From: Nitrosopumilales archaeon | GTDB lineage: Archaea; Thermoproteota; Nitrososphaeria; Nitrososphaerales; Nitrosopumilaceae | Length of the DNA stretch: 11,573 nucleotides | Reading direction: 5' to 3' | Assembly: GCA_025350175.1 (NCBI GenBank) | Contig: JANXYF010000238.1 | Coordinates: 1 to 11,573 of the forward strand | Shown here: positions 1-7,241 of the stretch, piece by piece | Numbering within the stretch: the stretch's first letter is position 1 | How the letters are laid out: every line of letters starts with the position of its first letter | Notes under the pieces: generated by a model | The model's database searches: none | What the model saw: the letters and a program-made list of their open reading frames with translations, nothing else | Told to the model about the DNA's origin: nothing | Made by a program: the position numbers and the translations under genes

Positions 1-156
1 GCTGTACCAAAAACAATTTCAATAGTGGGTGGTCACCTGATTAAATCCTACAAGATAAACTGGGAAAGAGAAGGAACAACAGAATTTGAAGGTTCTAGAT
101 TTGTCTTTACCTTAACTGATCTACCTGACAAATCTGTACAAATAGTTGCAAATTAA
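1..156 (+). CDS. 3' end of an unrecognised protein gene (51 residues visible)
   Basis: An open frame runs from the first base of the window to a TAA at 154-156, giving the last 51 residues of a protein whose start lies outside. The visible part contains IVGGHLIKSYKINW and ends SRFVFTLTDLPDKSVQIVAN. The alternating hydrophobic and polar residues suggest a beta-rich C-terminal domain, but I recognise no family motif and assign no function. The codon choice matches the AT-rich style of its neighbours. The gene converges on the helicase gene on the other strand, with a 34-bp T-rich gap between the two stop codons. That this is a real coding end is supported by the uninterrupted frame and the T-rich sequence right after the stop. 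Confidence 0.6.
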   Translation, partial: AVPKTISIVGGHLIKSYKINWEREGTTEFEGSRFVFTLTDLPDKSVQIVAN

Positions 157-190
157 TTTCCCATTGAGTCTTTTTTGAATTAGAATTTTT
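157..190 (+). terminator. T-rich terminator-like gap between convergent genes
   Basis: The gap after the partial plus-strand gene contains a run of six T (172-177) and a run of seven T that starts at 186 and crosses into the helicase stop codon. Oligo-T tracts are the usual intrinsic termination signal in archaea and no hairpin is needed. This fits termination of the plus-strand gene. I see no equally clear signal for the helicase on the other strand. Confidence 0.5.
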
Positions 191-1894
191 TTACATAGAT
201 TTTATACTTGAATTATAACTTGGAAATCCCAATACATCTTGATACGCTTTTGGAATCATCTGTTTTGATTGCATTAAAAGATCACTTGCAGCAGAGTCAA
301 GAACATACGTAACCGCCCAATCCTCTTCGCTTCGTATAGATCGTCCAAAACCCTGGAGCAACTTTGTTAATGTTTGTGACTTGTACCATAAAGGAAATTG
401 TTGCATCTTAACCTTAGTTCGCTTCTCACTTAGGTTTGGATATGGCACCTTTGCTATTATCTGAAACCTGGACAAATCATCTTTCAAATCAACCCCTTCC
501 CATAGCGATGATGAAAGCAATACTCCGTCTTCATCAAAAGAGTGTTCTTGTAACATTTCATCTTGAGTCATTCCATTCTCATTTCTACTATGACAAATTC
601 TAATTCGACGTCTATTTTTCTCAGAAAGATTATTTCTTATGTCAAAACATCTCTTCTCTGATGAAGTAAGTATCAATCCTCTTTCATCAGCATGTTGTGA
701 CATGATCTCATCAATTTTTTTTATGACTACAAGTTCATCATCTTTACTTGCAGAATAACTCAGTTTTTTTGTATTAAGAAAATTAATTCTTCTTTTATCT
801 GGAGCAAAGGGAGATCTTGGAGTGTCTACAAATCCAACCTTTGATGGTTCAAGTCCAGCATTTTCACAAAAACTAGCCTTGTCTATTGTAGCTGACATGA
901 ATATTTGATGCTCTATATCAAAGAAAGTCTTGACATATTTTGAAATATCAAGTGGCTTGACCGAAACTGATCTGAAATTTCCTCGCTCATCGTTGAATGG
1001 ATCATTTACAACAAAATTGTTTTTGTTTAAGAATATCTCTGCATAAGCATTTGCCATCTTTTCATATCTTGATTCTAATTTTGCAAGTAAGGCATAGTCA
1101 GGGTTTAGAATAAATGCTCTACTGTCCAACAATTCCTTGATCTGTTCTGAATATGATCTTGCCAAATCGTCAAGCAATTTTGCTACCATGCTCATCTCTG
1201 TCAGATTGTATGGCTTTTCATCAATGTGGCATTCAGAAAGATATGCGTTGTAAATATCGACACCAATGAATTGTATGATCTGATCTTCTACCTTGTGAGC
1301 CTCATCAAAAATTGCAATTGGTTTTGAGACATACTCTGCATAGGCCTTTCTATTGAACTTCATCAGCTGAAAATATGCAGCATAGTTCCAGATTGAATGA
1401 GGCGAAGTTAGTGCACGATATTTTTGCTCATAGTAATAACATGAATCCTTGGTGGCATCATGCGGTTCTCCAAGCTTTGGCTTGAATTGGCAAGACTCTT
1501 TGACTTTTTTCCCATTTTTCATTGTTGTCTCTTCGCATAGGCCTTTCTCACAAGTGAGGCCTTTCTGGATTGCACCCCTTGTATCTGATTTGAGGATCGA
1601 TTCCTGATCCATCAATTTGAGACAGGCAAAATTTGATTTTCCCTTTACAGGCATTAGAAATTTTAGGTCTTTAGAATACTGATCTTGTAATTGCTTGGAA
1701 GCGGTAACTATGAAAGAACTACCATAATATCTTGCTAGAGTTGCTGCAATGAGAGATTTTCCAACTCCGGTTGGAGCTGATAGAATGATTGTCTTGTATC
1801 CTGACTTGAGTTGTTGTTCTATTCCTTGCAAGATCTCTTTTTGTATTTCTCTTGGTTTGTATTCCTCTGGAAAGTGTTCAAGAACTGTAGTCAT
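191..1894 (-). CDS. XPD/DinG-like superfamily 2 DNA helicase with Fe-S cysteines
   Basis: This 567-residue protein has the layout of Rad3/XPD/DinG helicases, which unwind DNA 5'-3' using ATP. Walker A is APTGVGKS (about 40-47) and the DEAH box is at about 197-200. Between them lie Cys91, Cys115, Cys120, Cys135 and Cys152, which is where this family binds a [4Fe-4S] cluster; five cysteines are present and four would suffice. Motif VI is QGFGRSIR (514-521), with the arginine finger region intact. The expected role is DNA repair or resolution of DNA structures; the exact partner and substrate are not visible. It has its own 152-bp upstream gap and so is probably transcribed separately from the operon behind it. 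Whether it is the main XPD orthologue or a DinG-like paralogue cannot be told from this window. The start is ATG at 1892-1894. Confidence 0.9.
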   Translation of the reverse strand: MTTVLEHFPEEYKPREIQKEILQGIEQQLKSGYKTIILSAPTGVGKSLIAATLARYYGSSFIVTASKQLQDQYSKDLKFLMPVKGKSNFACLKLMDQESILKSDTRGAIQKGLTCEKGLCEETTMKNGKKVKESCQFKPKLGEPHDATKDSCYYYEQKYRALTSPHSIWNYAAYFQLMKFNRKAYAEYVSKPIAIFDEAHKVEDQIIQFIGVDIYNAYLSECHIDEKPYNLTEMSMVAKLLDDLARSYSEQIKELLDSRAFILNPDYALLAKLESRYEKMANAYAEIFLNKNNFVVNDPFNDERGNFRSVSVKPLDISKYVKTFFDIEHQIFMSATIDKASFCENAGLEPSKVGFVDTPRSPFAPDKRRINFLNTKKLSYSASKDDELVVIKKIDEIMSQHADERGLILTSSEKRCFDIRNNLSEKNRRRIRICHSRNENGMTQDEMLQEHSFDEDGVLLSSSLWEGVDLKDDLSRFQIIAKVPYPNLSEKRTKVKMQQFPLWYKSQTLTKLLQGFGRSIRSEEDWAVTYVLDSAASDLLMQSKQMIPKAYQDVLGFPSYNSSIKSM

Positions 1895-2046
1895 ATTAAT
1901 TCAGGTTGATAAAACATTGAAAGATCAATACTTAATCGCTTGTTTTGACAAACAACCTAACAATTGGTAAAAACTTTGTCAGTTTGATAGATTATAATTT
2001 TAATTTTATTGAGTATTATAATATTATACACTGAAAACAGATTTCC
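1895..2046. other. AT-rich intergenic gap between alkA-like gene and helicase
   Basis: Both flanking genes are on the minus strand, so this 152-bp gap should hold the end of the glycosylase operon and the helicase promoter. It contains a perfect 12-bp AT palindrome, TATAATATTATA, at 2017-2028. On the minus strand there is only a weak TATA-like stretch (TTAAGTAT) about 35-40 bp upstream of the helicase ATG. I see no convincing terminator hairpin, RNA gene or short ORF here. Confidence 0.4.
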
Positions 2047-2652
2047 TCAAATTTTGTTGAACTGTCGTAAACTCTTCCAGAGATACCATGTTGCAGCAGT
2101 CCTATGTGGTATCCATTTCTGACCAAGTTTTTCAACCTCTTTCGGTTTTGGCATTTCTGGTAGCGAAAACAACATTTGGACAGCTTTTCTTAAAGCAAGA
2201 TCGCCAACAGGAAAAATGTCTTGTCTTCCAAGAGAAAAAATGAGAAACATCTCGGCTGTCCATCTTCCTATTCCCTTGACCTGGGTCAGGTGAATTATCA
2301 CATCCTCATCACTCATCCTTGAAATCGTTCTCATGTTCAATCTTCCTTCCTCTACGTGTTTGGCCAAATCTCTCAGATACTCTATCTTCATGCCTGACAG
2401 ACCAACCGTACGAAGTTTTGATTTTTTTGTAGCAAGAATCTCAGAGGCTGTTGGGAATTTTGGGTATAGTTCTTTGAACCTCTTAAAAATTGCATCCGCT
2501 GCACTTGTTGCAAGCTGCTGAGAAATTATAGATTCTACCAGTACGGCAAAACGTCTATTTCTTTTCTTTAATTCATACTTACCAACTATATCTATGATAT
2601 CAGATAGTGCTGGATCCTTTCGAAGAAATGTTATCGCATCGTCCGATGTCAT
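2047..2652 (-). CDS. DNA-3-methyladenine glycosylase, AlkA/HhH-GPD family
   Basis: This 201-residue protein is a base-excision repair glycosylase of the HhH-GPD superfamily, expected to remove alkylated bases such as 3-methyladenine. The helix-hairpin-helix is VKGIGRWTAEM (125-135), followed by FPVGDLALRKA with the catalytic Asp151. The SIISQQLA helix (41-48) is also typical of AlkA/Mag1 proteins. There are no Fe-S cysteines of the EndoIII type after the domain. It is shorter than E. coli AlkA and lacks that protein's N-terminal domain, so it resembles the compact Mag1-like form. The ATG lies 2 nt after the stop of the CDF transporter gene, making this the last gene of the operon that starts with thpR. 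The exact lesion range cannot be read from the sequence. Confidence 0.9.
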   Translation of the reverse strand: MTSDDAITFLRKDPALSDIIDIVGKYELKKRNRRFAVLVESIISQQLATSAADAIFKRFKELYPKFPTASEILATKKSKLRTVGLSGMKIEYLRDLAKHVEEGRLNMRTISRMSDEDVIIHLTQVKGIGRWTAEMFLIFSLGRQDIFPVGDLALRKAVQMLFSLPEMPKPKEVEKLGQKWIPHRTAATWYLWKSLRQFNKI

Positions 2653-2654
2653 TT

Positions 2655-4013
2655 CTAACTAGGCTCTGGATGTATAGTGACTATGGCATTTTTTATCTGA
2701 TTTTTTATTTTTCCTTCTATCTCTGAGACTATATCATGAACATCCTCAATTGTAAGATCTTTTTCAAATGAACAATCAATATCAATTTTGAATATATCCT
2801 GTAGGTGTAATGTTATTACTCGACCAACTCTTTTTACTTTAGGATATTCTTTTATTATATTGGTAACTTGCTCTTCAATTGTAATATCCTCAACAGGGAT
2901 ACTATTTGGAATTGAAACATATGGTTCAAGATGAATAGTAATGTGATTGACATTTGCAACCGCTTTCTTTATTTGAGATTCTATTTCATCTGATACACCA
3001 TGCGCATCTTCAAGTGACATGTTTCGATCAACCATCACATGCAAGCTTATGAAGATCCCATTCTCTGCAGAAAAAGAGTTTACATTGTGAATTCCTTTTA
3101 CTCCCTTTACTGAAGTTGAAACATTATTTATGATATAATCTGCAGGTACATCTTTCCAAGTTGGTTTGAAGTTAATAGTTACGTTAGAATTTGCAATAGC
3201 ATTTTTGATATTCTTTTCAACATTAGCACTAATTTTATGCGCTTCCTCAAAACTAGAAGCAGCACTTAATGATATTGTAATTTCTGTAAAGATATCACTA
3301 CCCGATCTGCGTATCTGAACAGACTCTGTCTTCATCACTCCAGCTGTATTATTTACAATATCATGTACTCTTCTGACCATATTTGCAGGAACCGCATCTG
3401 TTAGTTCAAGGCCGCTCTTGTGAATTAGCTTCAAACTCAACACAGCAAGCAAAGCTCCTATAATTAATGCTGCAATATAGTCACCTTGGTAAAATCCCAT
3501 GATTACAAACACAATTCCGACCAAGGCAACAGAAGTGGCACCCATATCCATGAGGGCATGATAAAGGTCTACTCGAAGCGAAGAACCATCTGTTTTCTTA
3601 AGAGCTCTTCTCAAAATTACTATCCTGAAGAAAATAGACCCTAGGGTATAGGCTGCCGCTATGATTGCAAGAACTCCTGGCAAAACCTCTGGCTTTGGTT
3701 CCTGGAATCTTGATATTGACTCATAAATGAAAAACGATGAAATAATGAGAATTATGATTCCTGCGACAAAACTTCCCATTGTCTCAATTTTTCCATGACC
3801 GTAAGTGTGTTCTCTATCAGGTGGTTTTGTAGACCATTTTGCAGCAACAAGTAAAATCACAGTCACAATAGAATCCAATATTGCGTGAACACTATCTGTG
3901 ATAAGGGCTAGACTGTTAGAATAAACTCCAATCAAAAATTCTACTGCAAAAGCAGAAAGTATTACTGCAAGAGAAATCTTTAGTGCATTTGTCTTGATAT
4001 CTTGTAAGCTCAA
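2655..4013 (-). CDS. Cation diffusion facilitator transporter with three tandem C-terminal domains
   Basis: This 452-residue membrane protein belongs to the CDF family, which exports divalent metals in exchange for protons. Six membrane segments are visible at roughly 11-31, 33-58, 78-98, 111-133, 155-174 and 178-197. The transport site is HxxxD twice: His43/Asp47 in segment 2 and His152/Asp156 in segment 5, a pattern usually linked to zinc. After residue 205 there are three successive copies of the cytoplasmic ferredoxin-like domain (about 207-286, 290-365 and 376-452). Each contains a motif like LEDAHGVSDEIE and ends in a strand reading TINFKP, TIHLEP or TIHPEP. Most CDF proteins have one such domain. 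The start is TTG at 4011-4013, overlapping the upstream kinase stop as TTGA, which indicates coupled translation. The transported metal is inferred, not proven. Confidence 0.93.
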   Translation of the reverse strand: MSLQDIKTNALKISLAVILSAFAVEFLIGVYSNSLALITDSVHAILDSIVTVILLVAAKWSTKPPDREHTYGHGKIETMGSFVAGIIILIISSFFIYESISRFQEPKPEVLPGVLAIIAAAYTLGSIFFRIVILRRALKKTDGSSLRVDLYHALMDMGATSVALVGIVFVIMGFYQGDYIAALIIGALLAVLSLKLIHKSGLELTDAVPANMVRRVHDIVNNTAGVMKTESVQIRRSGSDIFTEITISLSAASSFEEAHKISANVEKNIKNAIANSNVTINFKPTWKDVPADYIINNVSTSVKGVKGIHNVNSFSAENGIFISLHVMVDRNMSLEDAHGVSDEIESQIKKAVANVNHITIHLEPYVSIPNSIPVEDITIEEQVTNIIKEYPKVKRVGRVITLHLQDIFKIDIDCSFEKDLTIEDVHDIVSEIEGKIKNQIKNAIVTIHPEPS

Positions 4014-4777
4014 CTCTTGTCTAACCCCAACATCTTTAATATCTCATCAAAATTCTCTCTTGACTGATCGTGCTTGTATTTTTTTAGAGGGTCTATCAAT
4101 TTTTTCTTGTTTGGTATTTTTATAATATTTTTAACTATACTTGAAAGAGCAGAGCCTATGAATATTGATTGAGTAGCCGATGTAACGTTTGAAGTTCTTC
4201 TGTTTGTACTTCCACTTTCAAAATCAATTATACATGGAGATTTTCCTACAATGACATGTTTGTGAATGTAACTCAATTCTCCATGGTCAAGATGAATTGT
4301 ATCCAAAGTATGGCAATCTTCTAGAACTTGTCTTACAACTGACCTGAGCTTTGCAGCACTACCCCTACCCTTTAGCTCTCTGACCCAATCAGTTATTTTC
4401 TGACCCTCAACATACTCCATGATTATGAAATTCTTGCTGCTGTCTACTAGCTTTGGACCTACGTTTACTTTGTTTGCAAGCTTTAGAAGTTTTGCTTCAC
4501 TTTTCATCTCCGACCTGCTAGAATCTATTCTACGAATCTTCAGTGCTACATCTTTCTTGTGTAATTTTGACAAGACTACAACTCCCACGTAGCCTTTACC
4601 TAAAACATGAATATTATTTAGAATCGTCTCACCTTGAAATGATACTGCTGTAATTCCAAGTTTTTTAAGCTCTGAATGTCTCTTTGTAAGCTCACCTTTT
4701 GTAGCCTTTGGATATCCTAAGATGAGAGAATATGGTTCTTTGACAAGCTTACTTATTGGAACTAAAGATGAGTTCAT
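4010..4777 (-). CDS. Atypical Ser/Thr protein kinase-like protein, COG2112-type (RIO/Bud32-like fold)
   Basis: This 255-residue protein shows the landmarks of a small archaeal protein kinase. A glycine-rich loop LGKGYVGVV lies at 59-67, the presumed ATP-binding lysine is Lys80 in VALKIRR, and the hinge-like segment is IIMEYVEG (118-125). The catalytic loop reads HLDHGELSYIHKHVIV (162-177). The metal-binding motif is DFE (185-187) instead of DFG. The HGEL...KHVIV pattern is what I recall from the uncharacterised archaeal COG2112 kinases. In Bud32/RIO proteins the matching HGDL carries the catalytic Asp and is followed by an Asn; here these would be Glu167 and His172, while Asp164 offers an HxD-like alternative. 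The N-terminal 50 residues are a family-specific extension. It overlaps the CCA gene by 29 nt and the CDF gene by 4 nt. Substrates are unknown. Confidence 0.75.
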   Translation of the reverse strand: MNSSLVPISKLVKEPYSLILGYPKATKGELTKRHSELKKLGITAVSFQGETILNNIHVLGKGYVGVVVLSKLHKKDVALKIRRIDSSRSEMKSEAKLLKLANKVNVGPKLVDSSKNFIIMEYVEGQKITDWVRELKGRGSAAKLRSVVRQVLEDCHTLDTIHLDHGELSYIHKHVIVGKSPCIIDFESGSTNRRTSNVTSATQSIFIGSALSSIVKNIIKIPNKKKLIDPLKKYKHDQSRENFDEILKMLGLDKS

Positions 4778-6083
4778 TGGTAGAGGTTAACTCAGCCAGA
4801 GCCTTTTTAATGGATTTGCTTGTCACCTGATGACCCTCTAACACCTTAAAACCACGTTTCATGTCTAGAATTATTCCATTTGGGATACCCGCTTTTGTAA
4901 GATTCTTCTTTAAAAGAGAATACAAGAATTTTTTTGCATCATAAAATTCTCTTTCTTGCAAGGACAAAATTCTTCCATCATCATCAACCCATGTCAACTT
5001 GTTTTTGGAATTTCTCAAAATAAAGTTCTCAGATTCCGGTTTTCTAAATACATCAGGACCGTTCTTAACCATGGATTTTTCAATTACTGGTGAGTGTAAT
5101 AGGAAAAGCATTGCAGCCTCTGATTTTTCATCTGTTATAGCGCTCTTACGTAATACTTGAAATCCTCCAAGCTCAAGTTGACCTGAGAGAGCTGTTGCTC
5201 CTCTTTTTGCTTGACCCCAAATTATATCTGGGCTTCTATGTTTGTAATCAAACTTGACAACTATGATATTTTTTAGATTCTTTGTATTTAGAAATGATTT
5301 TTTTCCATTGAAAAATACCAATGATGGTTTTTTCAGATAAGCCCTTGCTGCAAGTATGAATATTCCAAAATTTTGTGCAGAAATTGCTGTACCTAGATTT
5401 CTATTACTATCAATGGGATCTATTAGTATCAGAGCAGTTTCAAATTTCTTTGTGGGATTTCCTATTATCTGTCCTTGAGTAAAGTTTGCTGCTGCCTCTA
5501 GAACCTTAATGAAACTACCATAATGATAAATCAAAACCTCTGCGACATATCCTCCAAATCCTTCCTTGGCTATTTCTGCACCATAGATGTCAACTCCTAT
5601 TAGAAACTTTTTGAGTAGTCTTACCTCATTCTTTTTTTCATCATCCAATTTTTCAAGTATAAATCTAGTGTGAAAAGATGATCTATCCGCTGAACTCTTC
5701 CATTGTCCCTTTTCTACGTCATAACAAGGAACAACGTTTACTTTGATGTTTTCTGCTTCTGCCTCAACGTACGGATGTTCAGAATATCTCACATACGGTT
5801 TGTATTTTTTCATAGAAGTAAAACCAATCTTTCTGCCAATTTCTTCAAACTGCTTTTCTTCTGTTTCTTTTTTCATCTTGACAAAAATATCAAGATCCAA
5901 TTTGCCTTTGAGCCAGGTTCCCTTTGCATATGACCCGCCAAGCTCAACCAAAGTAACCTCTGGATATTTTGTAGCTTCTTTCTTAACAAGTTCGACTAGA
6001 TTATCTGAAAGCACTTGCATTTTCTCTTTTTCCTGTTTTGTGGGAATTGATGCGTTTCTTGCTTGTTCCAAAATGTTTCTCAT
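4749..6083 (-). CDS. cca: CCA-adding tRNA nucleotidyltransferase, archaeal class I
   Basis: This 444-residue enzyme builds or repairs the 3' CCA end of tRNA from CTP and ATP without a nucleic acid template. The nucleotidyltransferase head shows GGSYAKGTWLKG (49-60), then LDLDIFV with the metal-binding pair Asp63 and Asp65. The length is close to that of the Archaeoglobus enzyme. The strand expected to carry the third catalytic Asp reads VNVVPCYDV (115-123), so Asn116 stands where Asp is expected; the codon is AAC. The remaining part fits the central, body and tail domains, ending in a region rich in lysine and short helices. The ATG overlaps the thpR stop as ATGA, and its end overlaps the kinase gene by 29 nt, so all three are probably translated together. 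The family call is firm; the meaning of Asn116 is open. Confidence 0.93.
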   Translation of the reverse strand: MRNILEQARNASIPTKQEKEKMQVLSDNLVELVKKEATKYPEVTLVELGGSYAKGTWLKGKLDLDIFVKMKKETEEKQFEEIGRKIGFTSMKKYKPYVRYSEHPYVEAEAENIKVNVVPCYDVEKGQWKSSADRSSFHTRFILEKLDDEKKNEVRLLKKFLIGVDIYGAEIAKEGFGGYVAEVLIYHYGSFIKVLEAAANFTQGQIIGNPTKKFETALILIDPIDSNRNLGTAISAQNFGIFILAARAYLKKPSLVFFNGKKSFLNTKNLKNIIVVKFDYKHRSPDIIWGQAKRGATALSGQLELGGFQVLRKSAITDEKSEAAMLFLLHSPVIEKSMVKNGPDVFRKPESENFILRNSKNKLTWVDDDGRILSLQEREFYDAKKFLYSLLKKNLTKAGIPNGIILDMKRGFKVLEGHQVTSKSIKKALAELTSTNELIFSSNK

Positions 6084-6619
6084 TTCGCTAAAACCACCTG
6101 TAAATCAGAGTATATGGGTCCATTTGGAGTTAAGATACTTTGCTTCAACTTTAACTCTGTTATTACTTCCTTACCTAAATCAACTGTCTTGAATTTTTCT
6201 AGAGTTTGAGAAATATCATCTACTTTGTTTTTAATTCTAAATATTGTAAGGTGTGGCTTGAAAGGTTTATCTGATTTAAATCCTAAAGGCTCTAATTTTT
6301 TTTCTACTTGAACAGCAAGATCAATTAGTTGTTCTGATGCTACTTTATCAACTCCTATCCAAATAACACGTGGAAATCTTGGATTTGGAAATGCACCAAT
6401 ATGTGTAAATTTTACTTCGATTGGTCTGAATGAAATTGAAGATAATTCTTTTTTTACATTTTCTGCAGTCTTTTCATCAACCTCGCCTAAGAAAAGTAAT
6501 GTGAAATGCATATTCTGTTTATTTACAGGAGTTGCCTTTATCTTAAAATCTAATTGAATTTTGGTAATCGCGTTTAGTACTTCCTCATTATGAATTTCAA
6601 CGGCGATAAAAGTGCGCAT
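6080..6619 (-). CDS. thpR: RNA 2',3'-cyclic phosphodiesterase / 2'-5' RNA ligase (2H family)
   Basis: This 179-residue protein is a 2H phosphoesterase of the ThpR/LigT type. Both catalytic HxT motifs are present: HFTLLFLG with His38/Thr40 and HLTIFRI with His123/Thr125. The opening MRTFIAVEI is typical of the family and the length is normal. Family members hydrolyse 2',3'-cyclic phosphates to 2'-phosphate ends and can reversibly join RNA ends with 2'-5' linkages; the physiological substrate in archaea is unsettled. It is the first gene of a minus-strand operon, overlapping the CCA gene as ATGA, which points to a role at RNA or tRNA ends. A TATA-like box about 26 bp before the ATG suggests a leaderless transcript. 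Confidence 0.93.
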   Translation of the reverse strand: MRTFIAVEIHNEEVLNAITKIQLDFKIKATPVNKQNMHFTLLFLGEVDEKTAENVKKELSSISFRPIEVKFTHIGAFPNPRFPRVIWIGVDKVASEQLIDLAVQVEKKLEPLGFKSDKPFKPHLTIFRIKNKVDDISQTLEKFKTVDLGKEVITELKLKQSILTPNGPIYSDLQVVLAK

Positions 6620-6632
6620 TATTGGAATTCAG

Positions 6633-6649
6633 ATTATAGTATCTATAAT
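6633..6649. promoter_or_regulatory. Symmetrical bidirectional TATA-like promoter between thpR and UPF0200 gene
   Basis: The divergent gap holds ATTATAG-TAT-CTATAAT, a perfect inverted repeat with 7-bp arms. Read on the minus strand, ATTATAGA is centred about 26 bp before the thpR ATG, the right distance for a leaderless archaeal transcript. Read on the plus strand, it would start RNA near 6660-6672, just before the ATG at 6678. One symmetrical element could therefore serve both operons. Assignment rests on position and symmetry only. Confidence 0.55.
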
Positions 6650-6677
6650 GATTTCCGGTAGCTTCATAGACTGGAAG

Positions 6678-7241
6678 ATGAAGTTTGTGAGTGTGTCTAA
6701 ACTTATCATATGTCTCACAGGAATGCCTGGTGCAGGAAAAACTACGATAGCTGAGGGTCTAAAATCAAAAGGCTTTGATAAAATTACAATGGGGGATGCT
6801 GTAAGAGCAGAAGCCACAAGAAGAAAGATAGAGCCTACAGGATCAAACCTTGGAAAACTCATGATTGAGCTAAGAGAAAAAAATGGTCTAGGTGCTATAG
6901 CAGAACTAATAGTAGATGATATTAAAAATTCAAAATCTGATGTTGTTCTAGTAGATGGAGTTAGATCACTTTCAGAAGTTAATATCTTAAAAAAAATTGG
7001 TACAGTAAAAATTCTTGCCATACATGCATCAGGTGATACTAGATACAAGTTTCTTACAGGAAGGGGTAGATCTGATGCACCATCTGACCGTGATGACTTT
7101 ACACAAAGAGACTCTAGAGAGATTGGAGTTGGTATGAGCGAATCAATTGCTCTTGCAGATGAAACAATCTCTAACAATAACATGACAATTGAAGAGCTTG
7201 TTGATACTTCATATCATGTAATAAAAGGTTGGATGAATTGA
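6678..7241 (+). CDS. UPF0200 P-loop nucleotide kinase-like protein (dephospho-CoA/adenylate kinase related)
   Basis: The protein is a small P-loop kinase-like ATPase. LIICLTGMPGAGKTT carries the Walker A motif close to the N-terminus, followed by DKITMGDAVRAEA, a VVLVDGVRS strand resembling Walker B, and a lid-like RGRSDAPSDRDDF segment. This arrangement matches the archaeal UPF0200 family, related to dephospho-CoA and adenylate kinases; its substrate is not known to me. I place the start at ATG 6678 (187 residues). The frame also opens at ATG 6612, but that would overlap thpR on the other strand and put the shared promoter inside the gene. GTG codons at 6687 and 6693 are alternatives closer to the P-loop. 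It overlaps the UPF0201 gene, which fits the known UPF0200/UPF0201 association. Confidence 0.85.
   Translation: MKFVSVSKLIICLTGMPGAGKTTIAEGLKSKGFDKITMGDAVRAEATRRKIEPTGSNLGKLMIELREKNGLGAIAELIVDDIKNSKSDVVLVDGVRSLSEVNILKKIGTVKILAIHASGDTRYKFLTGRGRSDAPSDRDDFTQRDSREIGVGMSESIALADETISNNNMTIEELVDTSYHVIKGWMN

Noticed and set aside
2017..2028. TATAATATTATA palindrome as an operator
   Set aside because: AT palindromes of this size are expected by chance in such AT-rich gaps, and its position matches no clear promoter.
5743..6192. Plus-strand reading frame of about 150 codons opposite the CCA and thpR genes
   Set aside because: It is antisense to two well-supported genes and is rich in Ser and Phe, as expected from the complement of Lys/Glu-rich coding sequence.
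6612..6677. N-terminal extension of the UPF0200 protein from ATG 6612
   Set aside because: It would overlap the thpR start on the opposite strand, include the likely shared promoter, and add 22 residues not expected before the P-loop strand.
6629..7183. Long minus-strand reading frame opposite the UPF0200 gene
   Set aside because: It lies antisense to a gene with an intact P-loop and recognisable family, has low-complexity Ser/Pro/Ile-rich composition and no family features.
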